Under the pieces are notes generated by a model. That model was not told the DNA's origin and ran no database searches. It saw only the letters and a list, made by a program, of their open reading frames with translations. From the NCBI RefSeq assembly GCF_029504655.1, contig NZ_JAQFIL010000001.1:5001-69000 (forward strand): a stretch of DNA of 64,000 bases, in the 5' to 3' direction. This DNA is from Catalinimonas alkaloidigena. GTDB lineage: Bacteria > Bacteroidota > Bacteroidia > Cytophagales > Cyclobacteriaceae. This document shows positions 38,519-47,837 of this stretch, piece after piece (position 1 is the first letter of the stretch; every line of letters starts with the position of its first letter). Position numbers and translations under genes: made by a program.

Positions 38519-39457
38519 ATGAAACTAAAAATAGCGCTGGACTGGACACCCAACGTAATTCATGCAGGAATGTATCTGGCCCAGCTTGAAAATATATTTG
38601 CAGAACACGGACTGGAAGTAGAATTAATTTCTACCGATGTTGATAATTACACCAAAAAACCGATTGAACGCCTCATTGAAGGTGAGGTAGACATTGCCCT
38701 AGGCCCTTCCGAACATCTGATCAACTATCGTCTGCTCAAAGAAGAAAGTTTTCCTGTCAAGGCCATTGCTACCGTGATGCAGGAAGAAACCAGTGCTTTC
38801 GTTACGCTCAAGTCCAGCGGAATTGATCGCCCGGCTAAGCTGGATGGAAAAACCTATGCCGGGTATAAAACAGTGCTGGAAGAGAATTTGATCACGACCA
38901 TAATTCGCAATGATGGAGGGAAAGGAGAAATTGAGCTGACTACTCCTCCACGCCTTAGCGTATTTGATGGCTTTCTACAGAGAAAAGCGGATACCTGCTG
39001 GGTGTTTATGCCCTGGGAAGGTATCATTGCGCAGCAAAAAGGATACGAACTGAATGCTTTTCACCTCAAAGATTATCAAGTGCCTTATGGGTATTCTCCG
39101 ATACTAATGACATTGGAAAGTACTCTTAAAGAAAAGGGGGCAGCTTTGCAGCACCTTTTACAGGCTTGTGGGCAAGGCTATATTCGGGCTGCAAGCGAGC
39201 CGGAAAAAGCCGCTGCATTTCTGGTACAGGGTATAGCTCACAGTAATTTTGAGGATATCAGTTTTATCATGCGTGCGATGCAGGTCATTGCTCCTACATT
39301 TTTAAATCAAAATGACCGCTGGGGAGTTATGAGTAATGAACGATGGAATGATTACACCCGGTGGTTGATCAAACATAAAATGCTGAAAAAAGCAGATGGT
39401 ATTGTATTGGAAGAAGCTGATACGGAAAGTTTCTTCACCAATACGCTGCTGGATTAA
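38519..39457 (+). CDS. THI5/NMT1-like protein without signal peptide
   Basis: The 312-residue protein is of the NMT1/THI5 substrate-binding fold (LDWTPNVIHAGMYLAQ near 7-22; EGEVDIALGPSEH; SGIDRP; CWVFMPWEG; VPYGYSP; DRWGVM). It begins directly with the first beta-strand: there is no signal peptide or lipobox, so it should stay in the cytoplasm, and no ABC permease or ATPase is nearby. Yeast Thi5, a single-turnover synthase of the thiamine pyrimidine, has the same fold. By hand alignment H66 here coincides with yeast Thi5 His66, but the PLP lysine and cysteine cluster are not evident. It may be an enzyme, a cytoplasmic carrier, or a regulator. Confidence 0.8.
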   Translation: MKLKIALDWTPNVIHAGMYLAQLENIFAEHGLEVELISTDVDNYTKKPIERLIEGEVDIALGPSEHLINYRLLKEESFPVKAIATVMQEETSAFVTLKSSGIDRPAKLDGKTYAGYKTVLEENLITTIIRNDGGKGEIELTTPPRLSVFDGFLQRKADTCWVFMPWEGIIAQQKGYELNAFHLKDYQVPYGYSPILMTLESTLKEKGAALQHLLQACGQGYIRAASEPEKAAAFLVQGIAHSNFEDISFIMRAMQVIAPTFLNQNDRWGVMSNERWNDYTRWLIKHKMLKKADGIVLEEADTESFFTNTLLD

Positions 39458-39588
39458 TCGGATGAAGAGCCTCATTGGCTCTTCATCGTTTTTATGTTTT
39501 CCTCCACGAAGTGATAGCACGCGAAATATTAGCACATTTTTTATTCTGAGCTTTGAAGTTATAAAGGTTGAAAATAAATTTTTTTGAC

Positions 39589-40558
39589 ATGAAACTTACA
39601 TTGGCACTCGACTGGACGCCCAATAGCATGCATGCTGGAATATTGGTAGCAGAAGCAAAAGAATATTTTGAAGACAATGGCCTTGGTTTGGAAATAATTA
39701 ACCCTGCTTCGGATAATTATGCCACAACTCCGGCCAAAAAGCTTTCACAAAAGCTGGTAGACCTGGCCATTGCACCCTCTGAAAGTGTGATCATATAATA
39801 TGCGTAAAGAGCCTACTCCTTTGGTAGCAATCGCTGCCAATCTGCAAAAAGATACCAGTGCGATAGTAGCGTTGGAGCATAGTGGTATAGATAGACCTAA
39901 AAAAATGGATAATAAAACTTTCGCTTCGTATGAGGCAAGGTTTGAAAACGATATGATTAGACAGTTGGTGAAAAATGATGGAGGAGAGGGTAGTTTTAAA
40001 ATCAGCAATCCTGCGGTACTCAGTATGTGGGAAGCATTGCTGGAAGGCAAGGCAGACGCTAGCTGGGTTTTTCTTCCCTGGGAAGGGATGAAAGCAAAGT
40101 ACGAACGGGATAATCTGAAATTTTATGCTTTTCAATTGGGAAACTATGACATTCCTTATGGCTATTCTCCACTAATCATTAGTCATCAGGATGTAGTAGA
40201 TCAGAAAGGAATAGCTATCAAAGTGTTTTTAGAAGCAGTAGAAGAAGGATGGCGCTATGTATACAATTCTCCTGAAAAAGCGGCTAAAGAGCTGCATAAG
40301 CATGCTAAACAATCTGAGTTTGAAAATTTGGCTTTTTTAGAAGAATCACTAACAATGCTTCAGCCTGCCATTAATACTTCTTACGATCGCTGGGGATTTA
40401 TGGAAGGTGAACGCTGGGTAGGCTTTATTGACTGGATGATACGGCATCAAATCCTGCAAGATGAAGAAGGGGTACCCATGAACTACGGGCAGATAGATTC
40501 TTCTATGTTGTATACTAATGAATTTTTCAAATGGCATGAAAAGAATAAGGCTTTTTAA
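39589..40558 (+). pseudogene. Second THI5/NMT1-like gene, disrupted by a frameshift
   Basis: This is a paralogue of the preceding gene (ALDWTPNSMHAGI, SGIDRPKKMDNKT, SWVFLPWEGM, IPYGYSP, DRWGFM). The first frame begins at ATG 39589 and ends at TAA 39796-39798 after residue 69; the second continues from about 39800 to 40558. Four nucleotides (TAAT) stand where three are expected between the codons for II and MRK, so one extra base explains the break. The rest is intact (about 320 residues in total), pointing to a recent mutation or a sequencing error. Like its neighbour it lacks a signal peptide. At the position of the neighbour's H66 it has Ser. Confidence 0.85.
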
Positions 40559-40691
40559 CGCCCACTTCTTACCTGCACGATCATAAATTCTTCCTGAGAT
40601 TCTTACATCTCAAATATGATGACATATTACTTTTTTGCTTTTCAAGCTTTTTTGGTGAGCTTTACAACTGTTCCTGTTATAACGTATTTGG

Positions 40692-42434
40692 ATGAAGGTC
40701 AGGGAGTTATCAGTAATTTTTGCTTACATGCTTATGTGGCTTTTCTCTGCACAAGAGGGAGCAGCGCAGGCTGTAATATTGAATGGTAATGCAGAAGACA
40801 AAAAGATACTGAAAAACTATCCTTTTGAAGCAGAGGTTACCGATAGTTTGAGTGCTGTGCAATTCCTTAAGGAACTCATTAGCCGTCTACAGGGAGATGG
40901 CTATTTTACTGCCAGTGCTACAGTATTAGAAAAAGTAGATGGTAGTCGTTGGCAGTCTCATATCACCCTAGGTGAACAATACCAATGGGCATATCTTGAT
41001 CCCGGAAATCTGGATCCATTGATGCAGGAGCGTTCAGGTTTTAGGGAGAAATTTTTTCTGCATCGCCCCTTCTCCTATCAGGATCTGAACAAAATGATAG
41101 AGCGCATCCTGCAGGAAGCCGAAAATAGTGGCTTCCCATTTGCCAGTGTTCAACTCACAGAAATAAAAGTGTATCAAGGAGAGGTGAGTGCAAGTCTTCA
41201 TTATGAATCCGGGCCTTATATCACATTTGGAGATTTACAGCTTAGCGGTACCAACAAAGTAAAAGCAGATTTTCTTGCTTCTTACCTCAAAATTCCTTCA
41301 GGCAGCGCGTACAGTGAAAAAAAAGTTGAGCAAATTACGCAATCCATACGAAGCTTACCATATGTCGAAATGACAGTTCCATTGGAAGTGAGCTTTCAAA
41401 ATGATGAGGCAGAAGTACATCTTGCACTAGCAAACCGTAAGGTAAACCAGATGGATGGACTGGTGAACTTACTACCTAATGAAAATGAAGGCGGAATATT
41501 GCTAACAGGTAGCCTGGAAATACTGCTTAATAACCTGATGAAAAGCGGAAAACAATTGAGTTTGCAGTGGCAGCGCCTCCAAGTTGAATCGCAGCAATTG
41601 TCAATTAGCTATCAGCATCCGTATCTGTTTCGCACTCCTTACCAGGCAGGTTTTTCGTTTAACCTCTTGAAGGAAGATACGTCGTTTATCAACCGTAGTC
41701 TTGCCTTTAATCTGTCTTATCCACTTCCTCGGGCCAGTCTGATTAGTTTAAATGTCGATTTTCGAAGCAGCAGTGTTCTTAGTGACCTGGATTTACAGCC
41801 AATGAATTCTGGTACATTGGGAGAAGTTGGTGATTTTGGCTTACTGAACTTAGGCATCAATCTACAACTCAATCGTCTAAATGATGTGTTGTTACCTACA
41901 AACGGATGGAGCTTTTCCAGTACTATAGGAGTAGGAAGAAAGCATATCACATCTACTACTATAGAAGCCGATAAGCAAGTGAGCTGGCAACCCTTCTCAC
42001 AATTGACACTGAGGCAATATTATAGGTTGGGTAAGCTTTGGGTACTCTATCATCGTCTGAGTGGAGCATATTTGGCAGGAGAGAGTTTGTATCTGAACGA
42101 TTTGTACCGGCTGGGTGGTTTACGGTCTTTGAGAGGCTTTAACGATAATTTCTTCTATGCATCTTATTATGGTATGTCTAATCTGGAAGTTCGCTTATTG
42201 CTAGAACAGGCAGCACAGACACAATCTTATTTGTATATTTTTTACGATCAGGCCATTTTAGGGCATCAGCTGGCAGAGCATTATCAGGAGAGGCCGCTTG
42301 GTTTAGGGCTGGGGCTAAGCATTACTACAGATGTGGGAGTGTTTAATTTTGCTTATGCAGTAGGCAAGATAAAATACCAAACTTTAGATTTTAGCTTATC
42401 AAAAATCCATTTTGGGTACATTAGCCGATTTTAA
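40692..42434 (+). CDS. Omp85/BamA-family outer-membrane protein with POTRA region
   Basis: The 580-residue protein has a signal peptide (cleaved near AAQA), an N-terminal POTRA-like part (about 30-260; FLKELISRLQGDGYF, ITFGDLQLSGTNKVKADFL) and a C-terminal barrel. It contains the Omp85 loop-6 motif as GGLRSLRGFNDN and ends in a phenylalanine (IHFGYISRF). Such proteins insert or move proteins or lipids across the outer membrane. It is shorter than BamA (about 800) and nearer to TamA-like or patatin-linked Omp85 proteins. Exact cargo is unknown. It is on the same strand as the hemD-gld cluster that follows. Confidence 0.85.
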   Translation: MKVRELSVIFAYMLMWLFSAQEGAAQAVILNGNAEDKKILKNYPFEAEVTDSLSAVQFLKELISRLQGDGYFTASATVLEKVDGSRWQSHITLGEQYQWAYLDPGNLDPLMQERSGFREKFFLHRPFSYQDLNKMIERILQEAENSGFPFASVQLTEIKVYQGEVSASLHYESGPYITFGDLQLSGTNKVKADFLASYLKIPSGSAYSEKKVEQITQSIRSLPYVEMTVPLEVSFQNDEAEVHLALANRKVNQMDGLVNLLPNENEGGILLTGSLEILLNNLMKSGKQLSLQWQRLQVESQQLSISYQHPYLFRTPYQAGFSFNLLKEDTSFINRSLAFNLSYPLPRASLISLNVDFRSSSVLSDLDLQPMNSGTLGEVGDFGLLNLGINLQLNRLNDVLLPTNGWSFSSTIGVGRKHITSTTIEADKQVSWQPFSQLTLRQYYRLGKLWVLYHRLSGAYLAGESLYLNDLYRLGGLRSLRGFNDNFFYASYYGMSNLEVRLLLEQAAQTQSYLYIFYDQAILGHQLAEHYQERPLGLGLGLSITTDVGVFNFAYAVGKIKYQTLDFSLSKIHFGYISRF

Positions 42435-42445
42435 TCTTAATTTTG
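42412..42445 (+). promoter_or_regulatory. Possible promoter of the DUF4271 gene
   Basis: TTG at 42412-42414 and TAATTTTG (-7) at 42438-42445 are spaced 23 nt, at the upper limit for Bacteroidota promoters. The -33 part lies in the end of the Omp85 gene. A second -7 match, TAAATTTG at 42500-42507, lacks an upstream TTG. Confidence 0.35.
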
Positions 42446-42560
42446 CAAATAGCATTAAAATTTATTACATCAAAATCACCCCCTAATGGTAAGGCACATT
42501 AAATTTGCGGTATAATAAGTGCTGCGTTTTGTTAGAATAAGCTAGTTTGGTAGATATCTT

Positions 42561-43712
42561 ATGAGAAATTATTTCTTGATTTTAATATGTTCTTTACTCA
42601 GTGCTAATGTACTCATGAGCAAACCCTTACCTGAGGCTTGGCAGAGTCAGTATGAAGTTATCAAAAACCTCAATAGGGAGTGGGTCACTATTGACGATAA
42701 CAATCGTTATGTGCCTTACATAGATAAGAGCATGGCAGAGGTCCCTGTAGTAGGAGTTATTCTTGAAGTATCAAGATACAGTAGTAACAAATTGCTGGTC
42801 TGTACTCCTGCTAATAGCGCAGTGCTTATCGAGAAGAAAATATCTTCTTATCATCAGGAAGAAGCTTGTGTGCTTCTTGACGTAGATAGCTTGAAAACAG
42901 TATATCAGAAAGATAAAATACTCATCTCTGTATTTCAGTCCAAAAAAAAGTTTGAGAATGTAGGAATCTGGGCAGTACAATCTAAGACTACCTCTGCACT
43001 GCACAGTGCTAATTTGTCTTATAAGAGAGACATCAGTATTCTTCAGGATTTTTTTACATCAGCTATACTTACACTTTTGATTTTCTATGCTGTACTCATC
43101 AACCAATACCCAAGAATTTATAAAAACTTATATAGCCTGACGCGTGTATTTTCGTTTAAGGTAAGGGAAGATAATAGTAGAATTCGCTTGATTAATGAAG
43201 CACATATTATGTTCCTTATACAGCATTGTTTTTTGGTAGCGTTCTTGTTCATCATGTTGGTTTCTACGACTGACTTAATACAAGTTGAAGTACCTTATCT
43301 TGATTTTCAGCCTACTACTTACGTTAGGTATATGCTTTTGTGGGGACAGGTATCCCTGTTGGTGTTAGCCGCTATATGGCTGAAGTATATTATTGTAATG
43401 CTTTTTGGTACACTTTTCAAATTGAGACAACTTCGCGTTCTCTATATGCTTGATTATATGCGGATGTCTTTGATTTATAGTGCCTTCCTTTTTGTATTGC
43501 TGATCATCATTTTTGCGGGTATAGGATATTATAATAACTACTATTTTAATCTGATTATTTATCTTTTTATTTTACTGGCTTCACTTCGGGTTATCGTTCT
43601 GTATTTCAGGCTTTTCAGGAGTGCCTCATTTAGAAATATATATTTATTTTCGTACATTTGCGTCGCAGAAGTCATACCCTTATTAATAGGCCTTGAAATA
43701 CTTGTTATTTGA
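42561..43712 (+). CDS. DUF4271 membrane protein
   Basis: The 383-residue protein has an N-terminal signal segment, a roughly 140-residue periplasmic part, and a C-terminal part with about seven transmembrane segments (from about residue 160; ILTLLIFYAVLI, MFLIQHCFLVAFLFIMLV, LLVLAAIWLKYIIVMLFG and others). It belongs to DUF4271, which in Cytophagales and relatives is found next to hemD and the gld genes. Conservation of this place suggests a link to either heme synthesis or gliding/T9SS, but no function is established. hemD follows 124 nt later. Confidence 0.83.
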   Translation: MRNYFLILICSLLSANVLMSKPLPEAWQSQYEVIKNLNREWVTIDDNNRYVPYIDKSMAEVPVVGVILEVSRYSSNKLLVCTPANSAVLIEKKISSYHQEEACVLLDVDSLKTVYQKDKILISVFQSKKKFENVGIWAVQSKTTSALHSANLSYKRDISILQDFFTSAILTLLIFYAVLINQYPRIYKNLYSLTRVFSFKVREDNSRIRLINEAHIMFLIQHCFLVAFLFIMLVSTTDLIQVEVPYLDFQPTTYVRYMLLWGQVSLLVLAAIWLKYIIVMLFGTLFKLRQLRVLYMLDYMRMSLIYSAFLFVLLIIIFAGIGYYNNYYFNLIIYLFILLASLRVIVLYFRLFRSASFRNIYLFSYICVAEVIPLLIGLEILVI

Positions 43713-43836
43713 TTTCTTAATTACAGGTATAAATAATGGAACAGAATTAATATGATTTATTCTTTGTTTCATTAGGGTGTGTTATTCATCAATGAAGCCC
43801 GTTATATAAAATTTACCAAAATAAATAGGTGTTAGT

Positions 43837-44622
43837 ATGAGCGAAAGCACGATCAAAATCCCCAAAGACAGGTTATACAAAGTAAAAAGTATCCTTGTTT
43901 CACAGCCCGAACCACAAAATGAGAAGTCTCCTTATTATGACCTTGCCCAAAAATACAGTATTCAAGTAGACTTTAGACCATTTATAGAAGTAAAGCCCGT
44001 AAATGTTAAGGACTTTAGGAAGCAGAAGGTAGATATTCTTGAACATACGGCGATTATTTTTACTAGCAGAAACGCAATTGACCACTTTTTTAGCATATGT
44101 ACCGAGCTTAAAATTGAGATGCCTGCTGAAATGAAGTATTTCTGTATCTCAGAGCAAACAGCTAATTATCTTCAGAAGTACATTGTGATTAGGAAAAGAA
44201 AAATTTTTACAGGATTTAGAACTGCTCAGGACCTTATTGAAATTCTCAAAAAGCATAAAGGTGAGAAGTATTTATTCCCCTGCTCAAGTATTCGTAAAAA
44301 CGATATTCCTGATTTTCTAGAAAAAAATGGGTATAAATATTCCGAGGCGGTAATGTATGAGACTGTGGCGGCCGACCTTTCTGACCTGGCAGATGTAAAC
44401 TATGATGTCATTGCTTTTTTTAGCCCGTCTGGAATCAATTCACTGTTCGTAAACTTCCCTGATTTTAAACAAAATAGAACAAGAATAGCCGCTTTTGGCC
44501 CTACTACTGCCAAAGCAGTAGAGGATGCAGGCTTATTTCTGGATATTCAGGCGCCTATCCCTAATGCGCCTTCTATGACTGGGGCACTTGAAGCCTATAT
44601 TAAGGAAGCAAACAAACAATAA
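43837..44622 (+). CDS. hemD: Uroporphyrinogen-III synthase
   Basis: The 261-residue protein has the two-lobed HemD pattern with low overall conservation: an N-terminal lobe with TAIIFTSRNAIDHFF, a middle segment with CISEQTANYLQK, then FPCSSIRKNDIP, VIAFFSPSGINSLF and AAFGPTTAKAVEDAGL. HemD closes hydroxymethylbilane into uroporphyrinogen III, the branch-point tetrapyrrole on the way to heme. The typical final alanine/proline-rich tail is short. It stands between the DUF4271 gene and the porP-gld cluster, an arrangement common in Bacteroidota. Confidence 0.9.
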   Translation: MSESTIKIPKDRLYKVKSILVSQPEPQNEKSPYYDLAQKYSIQVDFRPFIEVKPVNVKDFRKQKVDILEHTAIIFTSRNAIDHFFSICTELKIEMPAEMKYFCISEQTANYLQKYIVIRKRKIFTGFRTAQDLIEILKKHKGEKYLFPCSSIRKNDIPDFLEKNGYKYSEAVMYETVAADLSDLADVNYDVIAFFSPSGINSLFVNFPDFKQNRTRIAAFGPTTAKAVEDAGLFLDIQAPIPNAPSMTGALEAYIKEANKQ

Positions 44623-44699
44623 TTATTTTTTTCAATTGGATTATTGTAAACAGAGGTACAATTAGATACATTAGTATACGTTGTATGTTATACCTATAA

Positions 44700-44735
44700 T
44701 TGAATAAATTAATTATTGTTGAACTGTTACCTTTG
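44700..44735 (+). promoter_or_regulatory. Possible promoter of the porP/sprF-like gene
   Basis: TACCTTTG at 44728-44735 matches the TAnnTTTG -7 consensus and lies 29 nt before the start codon. The nearest TTG upstream (44700-44702) is 25 nt away, slightly too far; hence moderate confidence. Confidence 0.4.
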
Positions 44736-44764
44736 GGCGTGATCAGTGCTTTTTGTAGTCGCGT

Positions 44765-45724
44765 ATGAATAAAACATTACTTATACTTGTTTGTATCACG
44801 ATTATTGGCTTAACCAACAGCCAGGGGCAGCAAAGTGCGCAGTTTAGTCAATATATGTTCAATACACTTTTTTATAATCCTGCTTATGCAGGAGTAGAAG
44901 GTGTTACTACATTAACAGCTTTTCATAGAACACAGTGGGCAGGCTATCAGCCTACTTTGGATAATGCTGGAGGCATTAATACTCAGGTAGTTAGTTTGAA
45001 TGCCCCTATTCTACGATTAAGGAGTGGTTTTGGACTGCACATCGTTAACGATAATATAGGTCCGTTGACCAATCTGGAGGCGCAGGCTTCTTTTGCTTAC
45101 CATCTTGGGGTGGGTGATGGCAAACTTAGTTTAGGAATAAGAGTAGGAGCCTTTTCTCAAACTGTCGACTATGACCAATACCGACCTGTAGATCCCGATG
45201 ATGAATTATTACAAGGTAACGGGAGAATTTCTCAGTTGCGCCCTGATTTCTCGGCGGGAGTGTTCTATAGAGCAAGGCAATACTACATCGGGGTAGGCTT
45301 TAAACATTTAATTGATAGTCAATTTGAATTTGTTGGAGTGGATACTTTGAACAATCCACTGGAAAGTCACATTACTGTAACAGGAGGGCTCGATTATGAG
45401 CCTACATATAAAGTACGTCTAACTCCATCTTTTTTAGTGCAGTCAGACTTAAACTCTTACTCATTTGATATTGGTATACTAGGTACTTATGATGATACCA
45501 TGTGGGGAGGAGTTTCTTTTAGGCAACAAGAAGCTTTGGTGGGTATGATAGGATATAGCTTTTTTAAAGAAAAGTCTCTTAAACTGGGCTATGCTTTTGA
45601 TTATACGCTTATTGCTCAGGAAGCTAAAGCTGCTACTTCCCATGAGATCATGGTGACATACAGTTTGCCTATGTCTTCTGCCAATGATAAGAAAATCATC
45701 AGAACGCCTAGATTTAGGCAATAA
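44765..45724 (+). CDS. PorP/SprF family type IX secretion outer-membrane protein
   Basis: The 319-residue protein has a signal peptide (cleaved near GQQS) followed by the family signature AQFSQYMFNTLFYNPAYAG, present in all PorP/SprF proteins, and then repeated barrel strands (VTLTAFHRTQWAGY, LSLGIRVGAFSQTV). PorP/SprF proteins take part in type IX secretion and in anchoring of gliding adhesins; they are outer-membrane beta-barrels. It directly precedes gldK, with a 162-nt gap, so it belongs with the gld cluster even if transcribed from its own promoter. Confidence 0.93.
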   Translation: MNKTLLILVCITIIGLTNSQGQQSAQFSQYMFNTLFYNPAYAGVEGVTTLTAFHRTQWAGYQPTLDNAGGINTQVVSLNAPILRLRSGFGLHIVNDNIGPLTNLEAQASFAYHLGVGDGKLSLGIRVGAFSQTVDYDQYRPVDPDDELLQGNGRISQLRPDFSAGVFYRARQYYIGVGFKHLIDSQFEFVGVDTLNNPLESHITVTGGLDYEPTYKVRLTPSFLVQSDLNSYSFDIGILGTYDDTMWGGVSFRQQEALVGMIGYSFFKEKSLKLGYAFDYTLIAQEAKAATSHEIMVTYSLPMSSANDKKIIRTPRFRQ

Positions 45725-45886
45725 ATAATTAATATAGTTATATTAATTATTTGAATGGTTATGTTTTTTGAAAAAACTGATGAAATCTTACAAGACAGAA
45801 AATTGCTAGAATTTGAGTGGTCTGTTTGAAACTTGATCACAATATTTGTGTTGATATTTCGTGTATGTATAAAAACAATTTGTGTT

Positions 45887-46936
45887 ATGAGCAAAACTCT
45901 TCTAAGAAGCGGGAGTGCAATCTTCTCTTTTGCGCTACTTCTTGCGCTACAAGGTTGTGGGCTCTTCGGTGATAGTGGCGAGGATTTCGGCCAGCTAGTA
46001 GGAGTTCAGGGCAGAGAATATGATGGAATGCCTACTCCTTACGGAATGGTGCAGATTCCTGCCGGAACATTCCACACCGGACAGTCTGATGAAGACCCAA
46101 TCGCATCCCAGATTAACTTCAATAAGCAAATCACTATTGGAGCTTTCTACATGGATGATACTGAGATTACCAATAATGAATATCGTCAGTTCATTTATGA
46201 AGTTCAGGAAGGTCAGGGTGAGTATGAATTTTTAGTAGGCATGGGTGCTAACTTTGTTGATGACGAGTTATATCCTGATACTACAGTATGGTCAAGGAAT
46301 TATACTCACCATATGGGAGATCCTCTTGTACAATACTACTGGTCGCATCCTGCGTTTGACAATTATCCTGTAGTAGGTGTAGATTGGGAAGCTGCTAAGG
46401 TCTTTTGTCAATGGAGAACAGCATATCTTAATAACTATCGCGAGAGCAATGGCATGTTTGTGATGCCAAACTTTCGACTTCCTTCTGAAGCAGAATGGGA
46501 ATATGCCGCGAGAGGCGGCCGTGATATGGCAAAATATCCCTGGGGAGGGCCTTATATCCGTAACTCTAAAGGATGCATGCTAGCCAACTTCAAGCCAGGA
46601 CGTGGTAATTACTTTGATGATGGCTTTGCATATACTGCTCCTGTAGCTGCATATTTTGCTAATGATTTTGGTCTGTATGATATGTCTGGTAACGTATCAG
46701 AGTGGTGCGAAGACGCCTACAATCCTGCTGCGACAGCTATCGTATGGGACTTAAACCCAACCTATAATGACGATAACGAGCCTCGTAAAGTTGTAAGAGG
46801 TGGTTCATGGAAGGACGTATCCTACTTCCTTCAGACAGGAACCAGGACTTTTGCACACAAAGATTCTACAACAGCTTATACCGGCTTCAGATGTGCCATG
46901 ACGTACATTGGCAGATCATCTGGAAACGAATTCTAG
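45887..46936 (+). CDS. gldK: Gliding-motility/T9SS lipoprotein GldK
   Basis: Starting at the ATG at 45887, the protein has 349 residues with lipoprotein signal MSKTLLRSGSAIFSFALL and lipobox LQGC. An earlier in-frame codon at 45833 would add 18 residues and spoil the signal, so it is rejected. The rest is a formylglycine-generating enzyme-like (FGE-sulfatase) domain: GTFHTGQSDED, ITNNEYRQFI, RLPSEAEWEYAARGG, NVSEWCEDAY and VRGGSWKDV. In GldK the domain is structural: with GldN it builds the periplasmic ring under the T9SS translocon. It starts the gldK-L-M-N run; gldL follows after 49 nt. Confidence 0.95.
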   Translation: MSKTLLRSGSAIFSFALLLALQGCGLFGDSGEDFGQLVGVQGREYDGMPTPYGMVQIPAGTFHTGQSDEDPIASQINFNKQITIGAFYMDDTEITNNEYRQFIYEVQEGQGEYEFLVGMGANFVDDELYPDTTVWSRNYTHHMGDPLVQYYWSHPAFDNYPVVGVDWEAAKVFCQWRTAYLNNYRESNGMFVMPNFRLPSEAEWEYAARGGRDMAKYPWGGPYIRNSKGCMLANFKPGRGNYFDDGFAYTAPVAAYFANDFGLYDMSGNVSEWCEDAYNPAATAIVWDLNPTYNDDNEPRKVVRGGSWKDVSYFLQTGTRTFAHKDSTTAYTGFRCAMTYIGRSSGNEF

Positions 46937-46985
46937 TCAATATTTAACAATCTAAATCAGTAAATCACTCGAAAATTTTAAAACA

Positions 46986-47795
46986 ATGAGCAAGAAAAAA
47001 GGTGGATTCTCAGAACTACTTTATGGCACAATAATGCCCAAAATTTATGGTATCGGTGCTGCAGTTGTAATTGTTGGTGCTATGTTCAAAATCCTTCACC
47101 TACCAGGAGCTGGTATTATGTTAGGTGTGGGTCTTACCACAGAAGCCATAATATTCTTATTTAGTGCGTTTGAACCTAAGCATAATGAATATGACTGGTC
47201 TTTAGTATATCCCGAACTTATGGGCGATACTGAAGCTAGTGATAGAAGAAAGATTTCTAACGGAAAAAGTAATGGTGATTCTGTTACTAAGAAGTTAGAT
47301 GCAATGCTAGAAAGTTCTAAGGTTGGGCCTGAATTGATCGACAGTTTAGGAAGAGGAATGAAAAATCTTTCGGACTCAGTTACTAAAATGGGATCTCTTT
47401 CTAATGCAGCATTAGCTACTGACGAATATGCTAAAAATGTGAAAGTTGCATCCTCTTCATTATCGGAAATGAATAAATCTTATTCTACTGCAATTCAAGC
47501 TATGTCATCAATGTCTGATGCTAGTAAAGATACCAAAGAGTATCATGTACAGGTACAGCAGGTAACTAAAAACTTGGCTTCTTTGAACTCAGTTTACGAA
47601 TTGGAGCTGCAAGATGCTAATAGCCACTTGAAAGCGATGAATAAATTTTATTCTAATCTGAGCAGTGCTATGGAAAATGTTTCCGAGGCAAGTAAAGATG
47701 CTGAAAGTTTCAAGAATAACTTTGCTTCATTGAACAATAACATTTCTTCATTGAATAGGGTTTACGGAAACATGCTTAGTGCCATGAAGGCCTAA
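46986..47795 (+). CDS. gldL: T9SS motor protein GldL
   Basis: The 269-residue protein has two N-terminal transmembrane helices (about 18-38 and 43-62) containing GAAVVIVGAMFKILHLPGAG and EAIIFLFSAFEP. E53 lies in the second helix at the place of the glutamate essential for proton-driven rotation in Flavobacterium GldL. The long C-terminal cytoplasmic part is predicted helical or coiled-coil (LDAMLESSKVGPELIDSLGRG, SLSEMNKSYSTAIQAMSSM). GldL and GldM form the inner-membrane motor of T9SS and gliding. gldM follows after 42 nt in the same operon. Confidence 0.95.
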   Translation: MSKKKGGFSELLYGTIMPKIYGIGAAVVIVGAMFKILHLPGAGIMLGVGLTTEAIIFLFSAFEPKHNEYDWSLVYPELMGDTEASDRRKISNGKSNGDSVTKKLDAMLESSKVGPELIDSLGRGMKNLSDSVTKMGSLSNAALATDEYAKNVKVASSSLSEMNKSYSTAIQAMSSMSDASKDTKEYHVQVQQVTKNLASLNSVYELELQDANSHLKAMNKFYSNLSSAMENVSEASKDAESFKNNFASLNNNISSLNRVYGNMLSAMKA

Positions 47796-47837
47796 TTATT
47801 TATATCGATTTAAACATTATTTTAACTTAAAAATAAT

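Noticed and set aside
38519..39457. Simple ABC-transporter binding protein for thiamine precursor
   Set aside because: This would be the default call, but there is no signal peptide and no ABC partner genes nearby, so the transport role is not accepted as proven; it is kept as an alternative.
45833..45886. Earlier start for gldK
   Set aside because: It would put 18 hydrophobic residues before the lipoprotein signal; the ATG at 45887 gives a normal signal with lipobox LQGC.
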